Positions 24,401 to 39,400 are shown, numbered from the stretch's first letter. The stretch is 64,000 nt of DNA from Pterois miles (GCA_947000775.1 CAMQGK010000332.1:735001-799000), one strand, 5' to 3'. Translations and numbers: made by a program. The notes: a model not told the origin generated them from the letters alone.

Positions 24401-27400
24401 AGGTCGGTTCAGGCAGAACCGAGCAGATCAGGGTTCTGCTGACGGATCAGGATGAGGTTCTGTTGAAGAACATCACTCTGCGAAACACTGTGACCTCCGC
24501 TGAGTTGGACGGCCTACAGCCCGGGACTCTGTACACCATCACCGTGGTGACGGAGGCTGTCGGCCTGCAGAGCTTCGCCTCCAAACAGGTGGTCACAGGT
24601 ACAGTAGATATTATGGGATGTTCTACAGAGCCTTTTAGTGTCTTTTAGGTGCTACTTTTATTTTAACAGAACATTTCCTGTATGGTTTAGTCCCTACTTT
24701 TATAACACCCCCTCCCTCCTCTCAGTCCCAGGACAGGTCTCAGACCTGAGGCTGGACAACAACGGCAGTTCAGACAGTCTGCAGGCCACCTGGGTGTCAC
24801 CTGGTGGTGGAGTGGACGTCTACCTGGTGACCTTGACGGCTCTGGGGTCAACCACCCAGGAGCGTCACCTGCCTCCCAACATCACCCGGGTAGTTTTTGT
24901 GGGTCTGACACCCGGTCGCAGCTACCAGCTGTGTGTCAAGGCCACCACGGGAGGACAGAACTCAGAGACCAGGACCAGCGGGAGGACAGGTACATGCTGC
25001 CCCTCATCAGTCTGTAGTCTTTGTTTCAAAGATAGTTCCCCGTCGTGTGTCAGTCTGTAGTCTTTGTTTTAATGATGGTTCCCCGTCGTGTTTCAGTCTA
25101 TAGTCTTTGTTTCAAAGATAGATCCCCGTCGTGTGTCAGTCTGTAGTCTTTGTTTTAATGATGGTTCCCCGTCGTGTGTCAGTCTATAGTCTTTGTTTTA
25201 ATGATGGTTCCCCGTCGTGTGTCAGTCTATAGTCTTTGTTTTAATGATGGTTCCCTGTCGTGTTTCAGTCGATAGTCTTTGTTTTAATGATGGTTCCCTG
25301 TCGTGTTTCAGTCCCTTGGGCGGTGTCGTCTCTGTCCATGGCGCCTCTCGGTGACGGCAGGACCCTGAGGCTCAGCTGGTCTCCCCCCAGAGGAGACTGG
25401 GAGAACTACAGCGTCCTGCTGAGGAATGACTCGGCGGTTCTGGTGAACCAGACTGTCAGTAAACTGAACAGAGAGCACACCTTCTCCATCCTCAACCTCG
25501 GTCTGGTACCAGGGCGACTTTACGGGGCAGAGGTCACGGTTCACAGTGGCATTCTGGGTAACACAGCGCGCTGCCACGGACGACTGGGTCAGTTCACATT
25601 CATTCATGCTGAGTGTGTGTTGGTCATAGAGTTTACCGTCTGACCGTCACACATCTAGTACAGTAAAATGTAAAAGACAAACAATGAGAGTATTTGTATG
25701 AATGGTATTGTTGATCATGATATAATGCGATTGTACGACTCGTACCTGCAGCCCCTCGTCCTGTGCAGCAGCTGCTCGTCCGTCACACAGATGAAACCAG
25801 CCTTAGCGTCTGCTGGAGTCGCCCGGTCGGCGAATGGGACGGCTTCACAGTGGTCCTCAGACAGGCGGACCCCGCCACCATCATGGTTCAGAGGATCCTC
25901 CCCTGGGAGGCCACAGAGTGTACCTTTAACATCCTTACCTCAGCACGCCTCTACACCGTCACCGTGACAACCAACAGCGGCAACCTGACCAGCTCCGCCT
26001 CTGTGACCGCTCGGACCAGTACGTCTGATTTATCACGTTACATGTTATTGTAGGACATGTAACAATGCAAGCTGTTAAAACAACACATTTAACCCCAACC
26101 AGGTCACCAACCAGGACAATTACTCTTGTTGTTGTTGTTATTATTATTGTTCTAATTATTAACATTATCCCTTAACACTAGAGATGAGTCTGCTGGTGGA
26201 TTGTAGGGTTTCCTGAAGATGCTCACAGCGTTGATCTGAGGTAAACTAAGATGGTATCCTCTGTGCCGTCTCAGGTCCGGCCCAGGTCACCGGGCTGCAG
26301 GTGTCTTGCCTCGGCAGCACCGACAGCCTGCAGGTGTGGTGGGAACATGCTGCTGGAGATCTGGACTCATACCGCGTCCTGCTGGTCCACGACAGCAGCG
26401 TCATCAAGAACGAGAGCGTGGAGGCCAACGCCACCGCCGTCAGCTTCCACGCTCTGAGACCCGGAGCTCTCTACAGGGTGGTGTTGACCACCGTCAGAGC
26501 CGGACAAGCCTCCAGACAGACTGTAGCAGAGGGGCGCACCGGTGAGATGCAGGGGAGCGTTACTGCATGAACAATATGACAAAATACACACTGACTCTAG
26601 CACACAGTGCTTTGTGGAGTTGGGTATTCAATAATAATAAGATAATACAATAAGAACAAGATCTGGTTAATTTAACACCGATAAAAACAACAGAATTCAG
26701 ACACCAAATGTTTTATTTCCACCTGATTATTATTTTTTCCCAGATTAGACTCCACAGGTTCCCATAGAGGTGAACACATACAACATATTATATAATTACA
26801 TATACTGTAATAACAAACGATATGTCTCTCCCCTCAGCCCCGGCTGCGGTGGGTGAGGTAACGGTCAGTAACAATGGTCGTATGGACTTTCTGAGCGTGT
26901 CGTGGCGTCCGGCTCCAGGTGAGGTGGACAGTTATCTGGTGACACTGAGCGACCACCAGAAGACGCTTCACACCGTCTCTGTTTCTAAATCCAGTCCAGA
27001 GTGTGTTTTTAATTCTCTGGTGTCTGGACGTCTCTACAACATCTCCATCACGTCCCGCAGTGGCACCTACCTGAACCACACCTTCATCCAGGAGAGAACA
27101 CGTATGTACATCACTTACTAGCTCTGCAGTCAGCAGACCTGCAGTCAGCAGACAGACCTGCAGTCCTGCAGTCAGCAGACAGACCTGCAGTCAGCAGACC
27201 CGCAGTCAGCAGACCCGCAGTCAGCAGACAGACCTGCAGTCAGCAGACAGACCTGCAGTCAGCAGACCCGCAGTCAGCAGACCCGCAGTCAGCAGACAGA
27301 CCTGCAGTCAGCAGACAGACCTGCAGTCAGCAGACCCGCAGTCAGCAGACAGACCTGCAGTCAGCAGACAGACCTGCAGTCAGCAGACAGACCTGCAGTC

Positions 27401-30400
27401 AGCAGACAGACCTGCAGTCAGCAGACAGACCTGAATCACACCTTCATATAAACCATGGGAGGTCTGCTGCAGTCAACTGGTGTTTTTTTTTTTTTTTTGC
27501 TGGCTGGTTGTTTACATGACACAATATTAAAACTGTATTCAGTATTTAAGAGTGTAATTTAATTCCTCTCCTCTCTCAGAGCCGTCGCAGGTCCAGAACC
27601 CGACAGCGACCCATGCTGCTCGAGATGACTACCTAAAGGTGTATTGGCGTCACGCCGCCGGAGACTGTGACTTCTACCAGGTGTTCATCAAACACAACAA
27701 CATGTTCCTGCAGAACAAGACTGTCCCGAAGATGCAGAACGAGTGTGTGTTTAACGGCTTGGTGCCCGGCAGACTCTACACGGTGCTGGTGAGCACCTGG
27801 AGTGGGAAGTACGAAACCACCACCTCCACCCACGGCAGGACCTGTGAGTGACCTTTGACCCCGCTGATACACAAACACTTTACTCACTACCAGTGGGCCG
27901 AACATGTAAAGCTAAAGTCTGGCCACTTGGCACCAGAGAAGTTACAGCCGTGGTCCAAAGTTTACATCCACTTGCAAAGAACATACTGTCATGGCTGTCT
28001 TGAGTTTCCAGTTATTGATTTTTCTCTGATAGACTGATTGATCAGATACTTCTTTGTCACAAAAAACATTCATGAAGTTTGGCTCTTGTATGACTTTATT
28101 ATGGGTCAACTGAAGATGTGACCAGATCTGCTGAGTCAGAAATATCCATGCAGCAACATGAATTAGCAGTTCTGGTGAGGTAGAAAGTGTGTGAATGAAA
28201 TGAGCTTCCTAGCATGGCCTCTGAACCTCTGAGTGACTACAGCTGCTGACTTCTCTGAGGCCATTTAAACAGGGCTCATTGGATACAAACGCCCACAAAC
28301 GCTACGATGGGAAAGTCAAAGGTGCTCAGCACCGCTTTGCTTCAGCAGCCTCAGCTGCTCTCAGGTCAGCTCCCTCTTTAACACTGATTTTGTTCAAAAT
28401 GACCCTTTAAGGAGGTTCATGGACACCTGTACGTTGATGTAATGAGAATGAGGAGTAAAAGCAACACCATCAAATACAATCAAAATATTGAAGAACTATC
28501 TGTAAATATTGCACCATGGAGTCCAGTCTTTGATCGGGTTAGCAGAACCAGATTAGTTGTCACTAACACATCCCCTGCTCTCTGTTCTGCAGTCCCAGCA
28601 GCGGTGCGGTTCCTGGTTCTGGCTGGACGAGGTACCGAGGACCTGCATATCACATGGTCTGCTGCTCCAGGCGACGTAGATCACTACGAGGTGCAGCTGC
28701 TGTTTAACGACATGAAGGTGTTTCCTCCGGTCACTCTGGGCAGTGGCGTGGGAGAGTGCGTGCTGTCATCCCTCACACCTGGACGGCTCTACAAGATCCT
28801 GGTTTCCACCTTCAGTGGCCCCAACCAGAGGGCCCGGTTCATCGAGGGCCGCACAGGTCAGACTCCCTGTGAGAGGAGATACTTCTGGTGTGACAGGGAG
28901 ACATTGCTGTAGTATGAACCAGTTGCTCCTCACGTCTGTCCAGTCCATAAAGACTCTACGGAGCTCTGTAATCCTGCAGGTCAGAACGCTAAAGAAGCTG
29001 CTGTGGTTCTTTCCTCCTCAGTTCCCAGTAAAGTGAAGAACATCCACGTCAGTAACAGCGGAGACAGCAGCAGTCTGAAGGTGAGCTGGACTCCCGGTCA
29101 GGGCGATGTGGATGGATATTCAGTGTTTCTGTCCAGACTGAACCGGCAACTGGATGTCCGGACCGTCCTCAAACACCACAATGAGGTGACCTTTGGCTCA
29201 CTGCAGCCGGGACAGATGTACCGAGTGACGGTCCAGTCAGTCAGCGGAAACCTGCTCAACAACAACACGGCCACGGGACGCACAGGTACTTCACAATACT
29301 ACATAGTACTACTTAGTACATCCATTTATATATTTATGAACAGGTCAGGAAATACAACTCATACTGACAGAACAGAATTTTTGTTTACTTTCTATTATTC
29401 AACCTTCGATTTACAATTTGTCATTGTATGAATAAAGTAATAATACAATATTATATATTGAAGTATTTCTGTAAAGAAGTAAAGGCAAGATGGCAGCACA
29501 CTCAGACGCATGTTAACGTTGAGTTCTGTCAGATGAACTACAGTTACAGTCGACTAGATATTTTAAATATAGGACAATGAAGCAACCAAGCAATTATAAG
29601 TGAATTTCTGCCGTCACACAACATACTGGAGAAGATATCCAGACCGCGGGGCTCTCCGTGGATTGTTTTCGGATCTGGCAACCGACAAAGACACAGGAAA
29701 CAGAAGCGCGGTGGCCAGTCAGAATTACTTGCTAGACTAAAGAAACAACCACACAAACCACCTCTTCCCAGCATATTTCTCACCAGCACCAGATCGATTA
29801 CCAACAAAATGGTCGAGTTACATCTACAGATTTCCTTGAACATCCTCATAAAAGACTACTGCATTCTATTAATTCTATTTCTATAACAGATGTGGCTAAA
29901 CAGATGTGGCTAAACTCGTTCATACGCGACGCAGCCATGAAGCTAGCAGGCTGCACAGCTGGGACCGGCAGTAGCTCAGTCTGTAGGGAGTTGGCTTGGG
30001 AACCGGAGGGTCACCGGTTCAAGTCCCGCCATGGACCAAGAACTGAGCGTGAACTGGTAGCTGGAGGGGTGCCAGTTTACCTCTTGGGCACTGCCGAGGT
30101 GCCCCTGAGCAAGGCACCAAACCCCCAACTGCTCGGGGCGCTTGTCAGGAGCAGCCCCCTCACTCTGACATTTCTCCATTGTTGCATGTTTGTGCATGTG
30201 TGTGTTCGGGTCTGCATGTACCGTGTATAAGTTAACAAAAAAAATCAGAAAAAATTGAATTTCCCCTCGTGGGACTAATAAAGGAATATCTTCTTCTTCT
30301 TCTTCTTCTTGAAACCAGAACTCTAGTAAGACCAAAGGTAGTGGGGTTCGCATCAACGTACATAACGACTGGTGAACTAACTCCAACTTTTAATGCAGCC

Positions 30401-33400
30401 ATTGTTCTCCCAATCTAGAGTACCTGACGGTCAAATGCAGGCCTTTTTACTTTCCTCTGGAGATTACCGTTGTAAATGTTACAGCTGTTTACATCCCACT
30501 GGATGCTAACGCTAGCACAGGTCAAGGCTACCTACTAAACACTATAAACTCTCAAAGGAGCACCTTCGCCTGAGGCTGTCCACATCATAGCAAGTGATTT
30601 CAACCGTGCAGACGTAAAAGCAGTTCTCCCAAAATTACATCAACGCATCAAGTGTGCAACCAGGGAAACATACACTGGACGAGGCCGATTCAAACGTCGA
30701 GAATGGCTACATGACAACATCACTACCTCACTTGGGACAGCCAGACCACCTATCCATACCTCTAACCCCAGCATACACCTCCTAAGAAGGAAAACTCCTC
30801 CCTGCCATCATAACTGTTAAAAACAGCCTGAAGGAGCCTCCTTACATCTTCAGGACCTTCGGACGGTCTTCTAGCAAGTCAGATTATATCCTGCTGAACT
30901 GATCACATCAGACGATAAATCTTTGTTCAACTTTTGAGATGGAGACTGCGAGTTACCACGTTGAAACTGATAAATTCTACAGCTGGAAAATATGAAGACC
31001 GAGCCTCGGGACGTTTAACCATTTCCAACCAGCTGAGGGATTATATTGGAAGGTTTCTGCACTCCGGTTGTTGGACAATGGGACATTAAGAGACATTGTG
31101 AATTTTGGATAAAATCACAGGATTTCTGCAAGTTCCTCTTTTCCGGCAGCAAATGAAGTGTAGCAGCGGCAGCTACATTTCCTCTTTGTCTCACCCAAAA
31201 CGACTCTGTCCAGCAACTCATTTTCATCAGATTTTTGAATATTTTTCTCAATTACAGCAAGTCATCATTGTTACCAAATCTTCAATTCCAATATTGAATT
31301 TTTAATATTTTTGAGTTGTATGCTCTGCCCTGCTTAATTCTGCAATAAAACTGCCAACTACAATAAAGTCTAATTTTTGGACAATGAATTTTTTCACTTC
31401 TTAAGGACTGTGGTCCATTGGGTATAGTGTGTTAAACATCTTTATGGTTCCTATCGGTTGCCCTAGTCTACAGAAATTAACAGACCCTTAAGACTTATTT
31501 TCCTCGTCTTTAAAGTTTAACCTAACATAATAACAAAAGCCGAGAGCTGGCGTTAATGGGCGTGGCCAGTGCTGGTATAGGATCCCGGGCTACTCGATCC
31601 TGTGCTGCATTGGACCAAGCAGGGTAGTCCTATCTGAGTAATACCAGTGGGAACTGTAGATTGGACCCATTAAATGGAGAGCTGGTCGGTATATCTGAAC
31701 AGGGATATATCGCAGGATCGAACAGCTTGTAATGCTACCTTTAGGTCCAAGGAGAAAGCGCTCTACAGCGTGACTTGGGCCAACGTTAAGAGAGCCATCA
31801 TCCATCCATCGTCAACCGCTTTTCCCGTTAGGGGTCGTGGGGGGCTGAAGCCAATCCCAGCTGGCATTGGGCGAAGGCGGGTTCACCCTGGACAGGTCTC
31901 CAGTCCATCGCAGTGCACATAGATCATCAATTAACCTAAACAGCATGTCTTTGGACTGTGGGAGGAAGCTGGAGTACCGGGTGAACATGGAAACTCCACA
32001 CAGAAGAGTCCCAAGCCGGAATCGAACCTGCGACCCTCTTGCTGTGAGGCAACAGCGCTAACCACTGCACCACCGTGCAGCCCAAGAGAGCCATCAATGG
32101 TGCGAAAACAAATAAAAGGAGAATATAGGAGATTGAGGACCACTTAACCTACAACTGTGTGAATTTCTCCACTGTGGGACTAATAAAGGAATATCTTATC
32201 TTAACGGCCCGCCATGACTATGGAAGGGTATCCAGTACCTCACCAATTACAAAACCAGTAACCACAAGACTGCTGATGCAAATGCCTCATTGGCAGAGGA
32301 ACTTAATAGCATCTTTGCCCACAGACACAGTCACACCATCTACACCTGCCTCCAACAGCCACATACTCATGTTACAGCACAAGGAAGGCTGCAGGTCCGG
32401 ATGGAAAGGTGCTGAGAGAATGTGCAGACCAGCTGCACAAGATCTTCAACCTGTCCCTGTCCAAAGCCATCATACCATCCTGCCTGAAATCCGCAACAAT
32501 AATCCCACAGCCAAAAAATCCTGTCATCAGTGGCCTCAAAGACTACCGTCCAGTTGCACTAACCCCAGTCACCATGAAGTGCTTTGAGAAGCTGCTCCAG
32601 CAGCACATCAAGCCAGCCTCCTAGCCACCTTTGACCCACATCAGTTCGCCTACAGATCATATAGGTCTGCCGAGGGTGCCATCACTACTGCCCTATACGC
32701 TGCACTGCTCCACCTCAAACGGCAGGGCAGCTATGTGAGGATGCTCTTCATGGACAAAAGCTCAGCATTCAACACTGTCATCCCGGACAGACTGGTTTCC
32801 AAATTGGCTGACTTAGGACTCTCCCAACATATCTATTACGAGATCAAGGACTTCCTGACCAATCGCACTCAGATAGTCAGATTAACCTCCCACACCTCCT
32901 CCACCCTCACACTCAGCACTAGTGCCCCACAAGCATGTTGAGCCACCTTCTCTGCACCCCCATCCATCCTATCAACATCAACATCAAGTTTGCAGACGAC
33001 GGACTCATCTCAGGAGATGACGAGACAGCCTACAGAGTTGAAGTCCAAAAACTGACAGGGTGCTACATAGAAAACACTCTGCCCCTGATCCCCTCCGGGA
33101 CAAAAGAATTCATAATAGATTTCCAAAAGCACAGCATGGATCACACACCACTGCACATCCGCGGGGTTTGCATGGAAAGGGTCCCTGCCTTCAAGTTCCT
33201 GGGCACATAGATCCGAGGATCTCTCCTGGACCACAAACACTACAGCGGCAGTCAGAAAGGCACAGCAGTGGGTCTACTTTCTGAGGACCCTCAGTAAGAA
33301 CAACCCGCAAGAGCAGTGTCTTTCTACCGTTGCTGCTGGTTCTGGTAAAAATCCAAACCGTTCGGTTCACAAGTCACAATTCGGGTTGTGTAGGTATCAT

Positions 33401-36400
33401 TTGGTTCATTTGAAATAGGTTATGATGGATGATTGTGTACTTTTGTCCTGGTGTTTATTGTCATACTAGAAATCAAGGCTTATGGAAAGAGGCTGGGACA
33501 CAAGCAGACAGGGGTATGGGGTGTAAGACAGACCAGGTTTTACTGCACATGTCTCTCAACCACCGCCACTGTACTTTACATTACCACAGTTATTAACTCA
33601 TCATAGCGCATTGGCTCAGTGGCTAACAGCATTACAACAGATGTCCCTCTCCTCAGCAATGTATTCTAGCCCTTCCTGGGGGAGCCCAAGGCGTTCCCAG
33701 GCCAGACCAGATGTATAATTTCTCCAGCATGTTCTAGGTCTACGCCGGTGCCTCTTACGAATTGGACATGCCCAGAAAACCTCTTGTGTACAAGCCCCCG
33801 AGATACACCCTCACTTGGAGCAGAGAGTCCAATATGTAGGGAGAGAGAGAGGCAGAGTTCACCCTCACTACACATGATCAGTCGACAACTCCTCTCTTCA
33901 CCTGAGTGTCCAAGATATACAGCCGCAGATCTGATAATACAACCACATAGTCGATCATTGATTGGTAGCCAAGGGTGTTCTGGTACAAAGTACACTTATG
34001 AACCACACTTTGCTGGAACATGGTGTTTGTTATGGTCAATCCATGACTAAAACAGAAGTCCAACAACAGAACACCACTCAGGTTCAGAAGTCCATCAGAA
34101 GAACTATAGAGTTCCTTGTCAGCACCCTTTCCAGGATGCCACCCAGAGACTCCAAGAAGGTCTGGGTTGGGACGGCTGTGCACGGCTGGGCCCCATGTAC
34201 CAAGGCCCAGCCACCAGACATTCACTGGCGAGCTCTCCTCCTGGGTCTGGCTGCAGAAGGGGGCCCGATCTCTCTTCTCCAGGCGAGGTTCCACAACTTT
34301 TTTGGATCTAATTGATAAAGGATCTGTGAATCGCTCTTGGTCTGGCTTCTCCCCTGGGTTCACTTTGCTTTTAACCATTGTATATTTTAGAATCCTTTTG
34401 TACTTGTGCTGCTGATCTGAAACTATTATTTGATATATTTTATTTATTGTGTACCTGTGCTCAGTGCCCTCAGCGGTGATGGGTCTCCAGGTGGAGGACC
34501 TCCAGTCCACCTGCAGCCTTCAGGTGAACTGGCAAGAGGCTCTGGGTGTGTCTGATGGCTACGTCCTGCAGCTTCTGGATGACCGAGGCAGTCTGGTGTC
34601 AAACTTCTCTCAGCCCTCTGGACACACCAGGTTCAGGTTCGATGGCCTCACCCCAGGCAAGAAGTACAGAGTCCTGGTCCAAACCACCAGCGGGGGTGTC
34701 CACAGCCTGGGAGTCAGCGCGGATGCTCGGACACGTAAGACTTCCTGTTTTTAACGGAGACGGGTTGGTGTGCTGTTCTGCGATGACTTTTAGGGCTGCT
34801 GAACTGCAGTCTGAATATTTCAAGAGAGTAGAAGTAGTAATATTTCAAAAGTCATGTTTAAGTCAGGTTTTCTTTTGTCAAGAAAAGAGGTTATTTTATT
34901 TTGACAGAAAAACTTTTGTAGAAGTAATATTATTTGTAATATTTCTAGCAAGAAGGTTTAATAACCTTAAGAATAAGTATTGCAAATATTATAGTAATAT
35001 TTTTAGTAATATTTCCTGTCAGGTCCTGCAGCTGTCACTGATCTGTCCATCAAAGCCAACACCACCACCAGTCTGTCCTTCCACTGGTCTCCACCTGACG
35101 GAGAGTTTGATGTTTATGAGATATTCTTGTATAAGAGTGACGACTTACTGCAGGAGAGACGCCGCGGCCAGTCCAGCAGTCAGCAGTGCTCCTTCCAGGG
35201 TCTCAGACCTGGAGCTCCCTACAGGATGGTGGTGGTGACCCACAGCGGGGAGCAGACCAACCAGTCATCGCTTTGGGCCTGGACAGGTGATGTAACCAGT
35301 CATCAAGCACTTTGTTTTTTCTTCCTCTTCTTATATAAATTTCAAAGTAAATGTGACATGTATGTATCAGAATGGCAGTGATTAAAACACTTGTCCTTTG
35401 TCTCATCTTCAGTCCCAGCAGCTGTGGTGTCTCTGAAGGCTCAAAGCGGAAACCAGTCTGATACTCTGAGGGTGAACTGGGATCGTGGCGGTGGTGATCT
35501 GAGCGGGTACCTGCTGTCTCTGTACCCTCACAACCCTGCCGGTGCTCAGTGGGCACAACAGCAGCGACTGGGGTCAGAGGTCACAGAGTTTGTCTTCTCA
35601 GACTTGGTGCCTGGTCGCCTGTACCGAGCCGAGGTGCTGAGCCTCAGTGGAGAGCTGACCAACAGAGCCAGCACACTGGGGAGGACTGGTGAGATGTTAC
35701 TCATGGTCCCTGACGGAGGAGTAGATTCATACTCCTACCCCCCTCTGATCTGTTCTTTCTGTCCTCCTCAGCTCCCAGACCTCCCACTTCCTTCCTGTTT
35801 GGAGGAGTCACCAACACATCCCTGGAGCTCACCTGGAGCGGCCCCGTTGATTCCGACTATGATGACTTTGACCTGCAGTGGACTCCTCGGGACCGGCTGC
35901 TTGTCATCAACCCGTACCACAGCCGCAGCTCCGGCAGCCGCATCCTGAGAGGGATGTTCCCCGGACGACTCTACTCATTCAGCCTGCGCAGTGTCAGCGG
36001 CGCCACCGAGCCCGGGACCGTACCCACCTACAGCACACCCATTCACAACAGCATCCGGACCAGTAGGTGGCAGCACTTCACTTCGTAATGCTTAACTCTG
36101 ACACGGATGCCATAAGAGCACGTGAACTGGGCCCTAGTCTTCATATGGCTTGTGGTGGGTGTTTACGCACTATAATCCAGCTTGTTTGCAGAACACTGCA
36201 AAGCACAGGGATGTGCTCCCGAGACAACCAGTCGGAAGCAGTCGACACTAACCACAGCACTAACACAAAGACATGACGCGACCCAAAGGGGAAAAACACA
36301 GCGTAACAGGACGGCAGCACTTACCTGCTCTTTGGACCAAAACACAGCACCACAGATGGTAACACAAACACACAGCGTTTCCCCACTATCCAATCACCTT

Positions 36401-39400
36401 TGAGCATTGCAAACAATGCACAGCGCAGTGGGAACAAAGACGCATCAGGGTGCAATCAACCCAAACAACCTCATTTCCAAATGAACAGATTAAACATTAA
36501 GTTAACTACTAACCATTACTTAACTCGGACCGGATGAGCCCCCAGTTTGTCACAGCCTGGCTGTCAGTGCTGTGACGAATAGGGAGCCACAATATGATAA
36601 CATTCAAATTAATTTCATTTATTTAACAAAAATAAACAGCTTTGTTGCTTAAATGTCCCACAATATTTTACAGTTACAGAGAGCAGCCTCTTGAATCGTT
36701 AAAGAAAACACTCATCCACTACAATCCATGGTTTAAAAAGCAGCATAGCCTACAGGGACTGAATCACAGGAAACTATTCACTTGGGTGGGTGGATGATTT
36801 ATGCTTATACGTGGATTTGGATGATGTCAGAACCTGTGCATCTCTAATATATGTAATAATAATAATAATAATCTAAAATAAAATAAAATACAATAAAAAA
36901 ATCAAAGCTGTGAGCAGCAATGATTGGGCCCGGTTGAAGCCAATGTGCATTTCAGTGACCATCACACACTGCACCACTTCCTGTATCCACTATGTGGCGC
37001 TAGACAACACACGCTGAACGTGATGTTTCTCATTCTCTAGTGTAGATCACACAATGTACATTTAATGTGAATGGGATGATGTTTGTCACACAGCACTGAC
37101 TTCCTGTTGTCAGTAGGTGGCGCTATGACTGTGAGTCCGTACTGGCATGTAGATGCCCTCAGGCCTGGACTGCTACGAAGCAGCTCAAGTTTGGGGCAGA
37201 TTGGACCAAGCATAGTAGAGTTACAACAGTTTGTGTTTCAATGGTGAATCGTATAAATTCTCCCCCACGTCAACCTCGTGTCATAAAAACTGGATTTCAA
37301 CAACTTTTCATCACAAAGGTCACCAATGTCTTTGATTGTACTGAGCAAATCAATCAAAAGCTGATCGGGTTAAATCTGAAGGAGGAGTTTGTTAAAGTAC
37401 AGAGCCTGGCTATATCTATAAATATGTACATATATAAATATATAAGGGCTGAACGGTGGTGCACTGGTTAGCGCTGTTGCGTCACAGCTAGAGGGTCGCA
37501 GGTTCGATTCCGGCTTGGGACTCTTCTGTGTGGAGTTTGCATGTTCTCCCCGTGTCAGCGTGGGTTTTCTCCGGGTACTCCGGCTTCCTCCCACAGTCCA
37601 AAGACATGCTGTTTAGGTTAACTGATGAGTCTAAATGTCCTGTAGGTGTGAATGTGAGCGTGAATGGTTGTCTGTCTATATGAGTCCTGTGATGGACTGG
37701 AGACCTGTCCAGGTGAACCCGCCTTCACCCAATGCCAGCTGGGATCGGCTCCAGCCCCCCGAGACCCCTAACGGGATAAGCAGTTGATGATGGATGGATG
37801 GATAAATATATAAATATATATAAATATATATATTTGTACTTGCCTGTTGCTGTAGAGCCGGAGCGAGTCCACAGCCTGCACTGCCACCCTCAGAGCTCCA
37901 CCTCCATCTCGTGCTCCTGGGCGCCGCCAGAAGCCGACTACGACTCCTACACCGTTGAGTGTCTCCACCAGGACTCCCGGATCCTGGTCTACTCGCGCCG
38001 CACCGGCAGAGACTCCAGCAGCTACCTCATCACGCAGCTGGAGCCCCACAAACGCTACACTGTGTCTGTGAAGGTCATCTCGGACCGGGCCACCAGCGAG
38101 GCGGCCCAGGACAGCGTGGTCACCATGATCGACCGTAAGGACGACGGCACGATATGTGAAGACATAACGGACACGTTTATCATTGATGTTTGACACTCGA
38201 CTCTTCCAGGTCCTCCAGTGCCCCCCCTCAGTACCCGGGTCAGTGACAGGTCAGCTGTTGTCACCAAGTCCTCCATCTTCTTCACATTTAACTGCAGCTG
38301 GTTCAGTGACGTCAACGGAGCCATCAGGTTCTTCACTGTGGTGGTGACGGAGTCTCAAGGTACGGCGAGTCTAGAAATAGAAATAAATACAAATATTTAT
38401 GTATATATATTCTGTACATACAGCATATCACTGGATCAACGTAAGCAGGTGGAGCCTGACTCCTGCACAGGTCTCAAACTCATACCTGTATGCGTACTTG
38501 TATTTGTACAACTACTCACATGTGATCATACTCATATTTGTACTAGCATTTGTATTTGTGTATTTGTAATCCCACTCATAGTCATACTAGTCCATGTACT
38601 TGTATTCATACATGGATTACACATATTATGTACACACATTCGCAACCAGCACTTGTATTTGTATTTGTATTCATAGAAGTACTCGTACTAGTAATCATGC
38701 CTGTATTCATACTCATATTCATACAAGTACTCATACTTATATTCATACTCATATTTGCACTAGTACTCATACTTATAATCATACTCGTATTCATACTAGT
38801 ACCCGTACTTGTGTTCGTATTCATATCATACTAGTTCTAGTACTCAATAGTTGTACTGATACTCATGCTGGTATCTGTATCCATATGTGGCACAGCAGGC
38901 AGCCTTCATGCTGCTAGTTCTCTGATGTCAGGTTGGTGTGTCCATACTTGAACCTGTATTTGTATTTGTATGTGTACTTGTACTTGTACCTATACCTCTA
39001 CTTGTACTTGTACCGTATCCTGTCCTGTCGATTAGAGAAATGTTTTTTTCTCTTGCTATCTGGATGTTTCAGGACTAAACAACCCAACAAACAACCCAAC
39101 CAAACAATATTTGCAAAGTACTAATATATTAAATACTGACGTTATAAATAAGATTTGACCTTCACTGCAGCTTTTCTTCCACAACATCTGTTTGCAATGA
39201 ATATTTGAAGGCTTAGAGGAGGAGCAGCCAGACCAGCGGCACCCTCTGCCCTCCTACCTGGACTACAAATCCAACAGCTCCGTAAAGTCCTACCAGACCA
39301 GCTACTTCCCCAGTCGCTGCAGCGAGGGCCCCGACAGCAGCTCCCACAGCTTCCAGCTGAGTCTGGGGACGGGGATGGACTCGCTGGGGGGCTCCTGTGA

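Noticed and set aside
29965..30040. tRNA gene
   Set aside because: Has A and B boxes but continues into a SINE body with a (TTC)n tail and recurs at 51199 and 62308. It is a SINE head, not a tRNA gene.
32409..33210. Possible functional reverse transcriptase gene
   Set aside because: RT motifs fall in three frames with stops between them and most of the element is missing. A dead LINE.
39180..39210. Alternative acceptor ttcactgcag (about 39170) for exon 19
   Set aside because: Using it places an in-frame TGA (within atatttgaag) before the conserved HPLPSYLDY segment, so the AAG-type acceptor at 39210 is preferred in spite of its weak tract.
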